Of a stretch of 8,173 nt of DNA, positions 6,850 through 8,173 are shown piece after piece (the stretch's first letter is position 1; each line of letters begins with the position of its first letter). Below the pieces are notes generated by a model, which worked only from the letters and a program-made list of their open reading frames with translations, had not been told where the DNA came from and made no database searches. Both the position numbers and the translations under genes were made by a program. This DNA is from Nitrososphaerales archaeon (GTDB lineage: Archaea > Thermoproteota > Nitrososphaeria > Nitrososphaerales > CADDZS01), in NCBI GenBank assembly GCA_030043455.1, contig JASHXQ010000043.1:1-8173 (forward strand), written 5' to 3'.

Positions 6850-7938
6850 CTAGGCTACAGCATATCTGACGAATTCGCTTTCGCAAGGATTACCGTGGGC
6901 AATCCAAGCCTCTCGTTTTTCAGGGACGTAGATCATCCCGTCCAGCGTCCTGCTCCAGTGGGACTTTGATCTTTTCTCGTTGACATGAGCGCAGATAGTA
7001 TCCGGGCGATTTTCATGATCCCTCAAAATATTTTCGAGAACAGGACGGTTTAGTTTGCCTTTGTTGGCCTCGATCAAAGCTTGCATACGGTCACAGCGGG
7101 ACACACTGTTTCTCCTGTACGCGTCACTCTTAGCTTCGGAAAAGCCTTCGACCGGACAGAAGATGTAGTGATTCGCATGGTAAAGTACATCGTCCGGTCG
7201 GGTGGTCTCAACCTTCATGGGATTCGACTCGACATTCGCAATCCCTTCAGGAGAGGCCATGATGAAGTTAAGAGCAAATGCACGGTCCGCTCTTTCAATG
7301 GCGTCCACCGCCCCATCCAGATCTTTCTGGTTCAGCACCTCTCTCGCCACACATAGCATGGGCACTCCAATCTTGGGCGCGTCAAAACCCAGCGCATTTA
7401 GGCAGAGACTCATTCCCGCGGAATTTATTCCCATCATTGTGGGAGCACCCGCATAAGTGTAGATTAGGGCATTGGGTGCATCCTTCTGGATATACCGGGT
7501 GAGAGTAGTGCAGTCGCCATCCAGCCATGGATCAATCCCTTCGTCGTTGTTTTGTCCGAGGTAAGTAAGACCATCGGATGTAGCCCCGTTGCGAACTGCA
7601 AAAGAAGTGCAAGCTCTGGCCAGCTTCGGGTAGAAAACCTCGTTGAAAGCCGCAATCATCATAATTTCTTCCATCTTCAGCTCGGAGCCTTCGGCAACCC
7701 CCTGGAGCTCCTGTGCAATATCCTCGGAGTAATCTCGGGTCGGCTGAATGTATTTAGCAGCCATCTCGAGAGCCTCGTCCTTTGATGTGTCGAAGTAGGT
7801 ATTGTAAAAGTCGTAATGGGAGTTCAGTAAGCGTTTGATGAGCGCAGCATGATGCGAGCCGTACTTGTAGCCCCTTTCACTCGGGCTTCCGCTGACTTCC
7901 AAAATCTGGTAGGGTTTTACGCTCAAAAGTTGGGTCAT
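6850..7938 (-). CDS. C45 family acyltransferase/amidohydrolase (acyl-CoA:6-APA acyltransferase-like Ntn hydrolase)
   Basis: A 362-residue member of the penicillin acyltransferase (AAT/C45) family. These Ntn hydrolases are made as inactive precursors that cut themselves just before a Cys, which becomes the N-terminal nucleophile, and they act on N-acyl amide bonds. Visible features: an N-terminal region with GSPSERGYKYGSHHA at about 17-31; Cys110 in RACTSFAV, the predicted cleavage point and nucleophile; GQNND at 128-132, where the family has a GQN-type motif; HANHY at 254-258, matching the conserved Asn-His after the oxyanion loop; and a C-terminal HWSRTLDGMIYVPE and HGNPC pattern. No signal peptide or membrane segment is seen, so it is cytoplasmic. 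It lies upstream of the peptide transporter on the same strand but has its own probable promoter. Bacterial and fungal relatives cleave penicillins, N-acyl amino acids or dipeptides; the natural substrate here is unknown. Given its neighbours, processing of an imported N-acylated or unusual peptide is a fair guess. Confidence 0.88.
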   Translation of the reverse strand: MTQLLSVKPYQILEVSGSPSERGYKYGSHHAALIKRLLNSHYDFYNTYFDTSKDEALEMAAKYIQPTRDYSEDIAQELQGVAEGSELKMEEIMMIAAFNEVFYPKLARACTSFAVRNGATSDGLTYLGQNNDEGIDPWLDGDCTTLTRYIQKDAPNALIYTYAGAPTMMGINSAGMSLCLNALGFDAPKIGVPMLCVAREVLNQKDLDGAVDAIERADRAFALNFIMASPEGIANVESNPMKVETTRPDDVLYHANHYIFCPVEGFSEAKSDAYRRNSVSRCDRMQALIEANKGKLNRPVLENILRDHENRPDTICAHVNEKRSKSHWSRTLDGMIYVPEKREAWIAHGNPCESEFVRYAVA

Positions 7939-7961
7939 GATATTTGCGAAAAATCTTTTCC

Positions 7962-7979
7962 GGATATTTACATATTTCC
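7962..7979 (-). promoter_or_regulatory. Probable TATA-box promoter of the C45 gene, with near-palindrome
   Basis: The minus strand reads GGAAATATGTAAATATCC. TAAATAT within it is centred about 29 bases before the ATG at 7938, near the spacing expected for a leaderless archaeal transcript, and no Shine-Dalgarno site precedes that ATG. The 18 bases match their own reverse complement at seven of nine symmetric positions, so the element could also be an operator overlapping the TATA box. Weaker than the binding-protein promoter. Confidence 0.45.
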
Positions 7980-8024
7980 AATTTTTTTGAGCAATCCAGC
8001 TGATTTTTCAGAAATTCCTAGAAT

Positions 8025-8051
8025 CTCGATACACTCAAACCGGATATCGAG
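8025..8051. repeat. Inverted repeat in the intergenic region upstream of C45
   Basis: Perfect 7-base arms, CTCGATA at 8025-8031 and TATCGAG at 8045-8051, around a 13-base spacer. Arm centres are 20 bases apart, about two helical turns, a layout typical of a dimeric regulator site. It lies about 87 bases upstream of the C45 start and about 40 to 60 bases before the putative divergent ORF, so it could control either. The rest of the 7939-8173 stretch is AT-rich with no other strong signal. Confidence 0.4.
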
Positions 8052-8111
8052 TCGAAAAAAATTCTGCTGCGAGAATCTTCCGAATAAACAATGCTGGGGA
8101 TTACCACATCT

Positions 8112-8173
8112 ATGACTCGTACTGATAGTGTTGAATCAATTCCTTATCGAAGTGCAAAACTCGCTTCTGAAGG
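8112..8173 (+). CDS. Possible divergent gene, 5' fragment, unrecognised
   Basis: From an ATG at 8112 a frame stays open to the window end, coding MTRTDSVESIPYRSAKLASE and onward. An in-frame ATG at 8091 would add seven residues, and a TAA at 8085-8087 closes the frame upstream. An AT-rich GAATAAACA lies about 26 bases before 8112, a weak TATA candidate for a leaderless start. Only about 20 residues are visible, so no family can be named and the open frame may be chance. If real it would be divergent from the C45 gene and share its intergenic region. Confidence 0.3.
   Translation, partial: MTRTDSVESIPYRSAKLASE

Noticed and set aside
7849..8115. Plus-strand 88-codon ORF spanning the C45 start and intergenic region
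   Set aside because: It overlaps the well-supported C45 N-terminus antisense, has no recognisable domain and crosses the TATA-like and inverted repeat elements.
1..8173. CRISPR arrays, tRNA or rRNA genes, insertion sequences
   Set aside because: No regularly spaced direct repeats, tRNA-like cloverleaf, rRNA segment or transposase-like frame was recognised.

Overview
The window reads as part of an archaeal chromosome. The evidence is a TATA-box promoter placed so that the binding-protein gene would be transcribed without a leader, a substrate-binding protein with an archaeal type IV pilin-like (class III) signal peptide followed by a long serine/threonine linker, and many N-glycosylation sequons in that protein. 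No rRNA or tRNA is present, so the phylum cannot be fixed. Moderate GC and surface-protein style would fit Nitrososphaerota/Thermoproteota-type or Thermoplasmatota-type heterotrophs, but this is inference.

Layout, left to right. Positions 2-511 (+) hold the C-terminal part of an M55 (DppA-type) D-aminopeptidase whose start lies off the window. It converges, with 12 bases between stop codons, on a minus-strand peptide ABC transporter operon. Read 5' to 3' on the minus strand, the operon is the substrate-binding protein (6695-4779), permease DppB (4683-3673), permease DppC (3664-2753), ATPase DppD (2750-1596) and ATPase DppF (1576-524). Upstream on the same strand is a C45-family acyltransferase/amidohydrolase (Ntn hydrolase, 7938-6850). 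The last 235 bases are an AT-rich intergenic region with the C45 promoter, an inverted repeat and possibly the start of a divergent gene that leaves the window.

Working together: the membrane-anchored, probably glycosylated binding protein would capture peptides or peptide-like compounds outside the cell. DppB/DppC form the channel and DppD/DppF drive import. The two cytoplasmic hydrolases flanking the transporter, one typical of D-amino acid peptides and one of N-acyl amides or dipeptides, would process what is imported. A module for scavenging unusual peptides (D-residue-containing or N-acylated, for example from bacterial cell walls) is a reasonable hypothesis but is not shown by the sequence.

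The most notable details are: TTG as the predicted start of all four internal transporter cistrons (three with TTGGG); a roughly 35-residue insertion in DppD; four-cysteine C-terminal motifs in both ATPases; and a palindrome-rich spacer between the binding-protein and permease genes. Nothing here looks like a wholly new system. The core is a standard dipeptide/oligopeptide transporter with unusual accessories.
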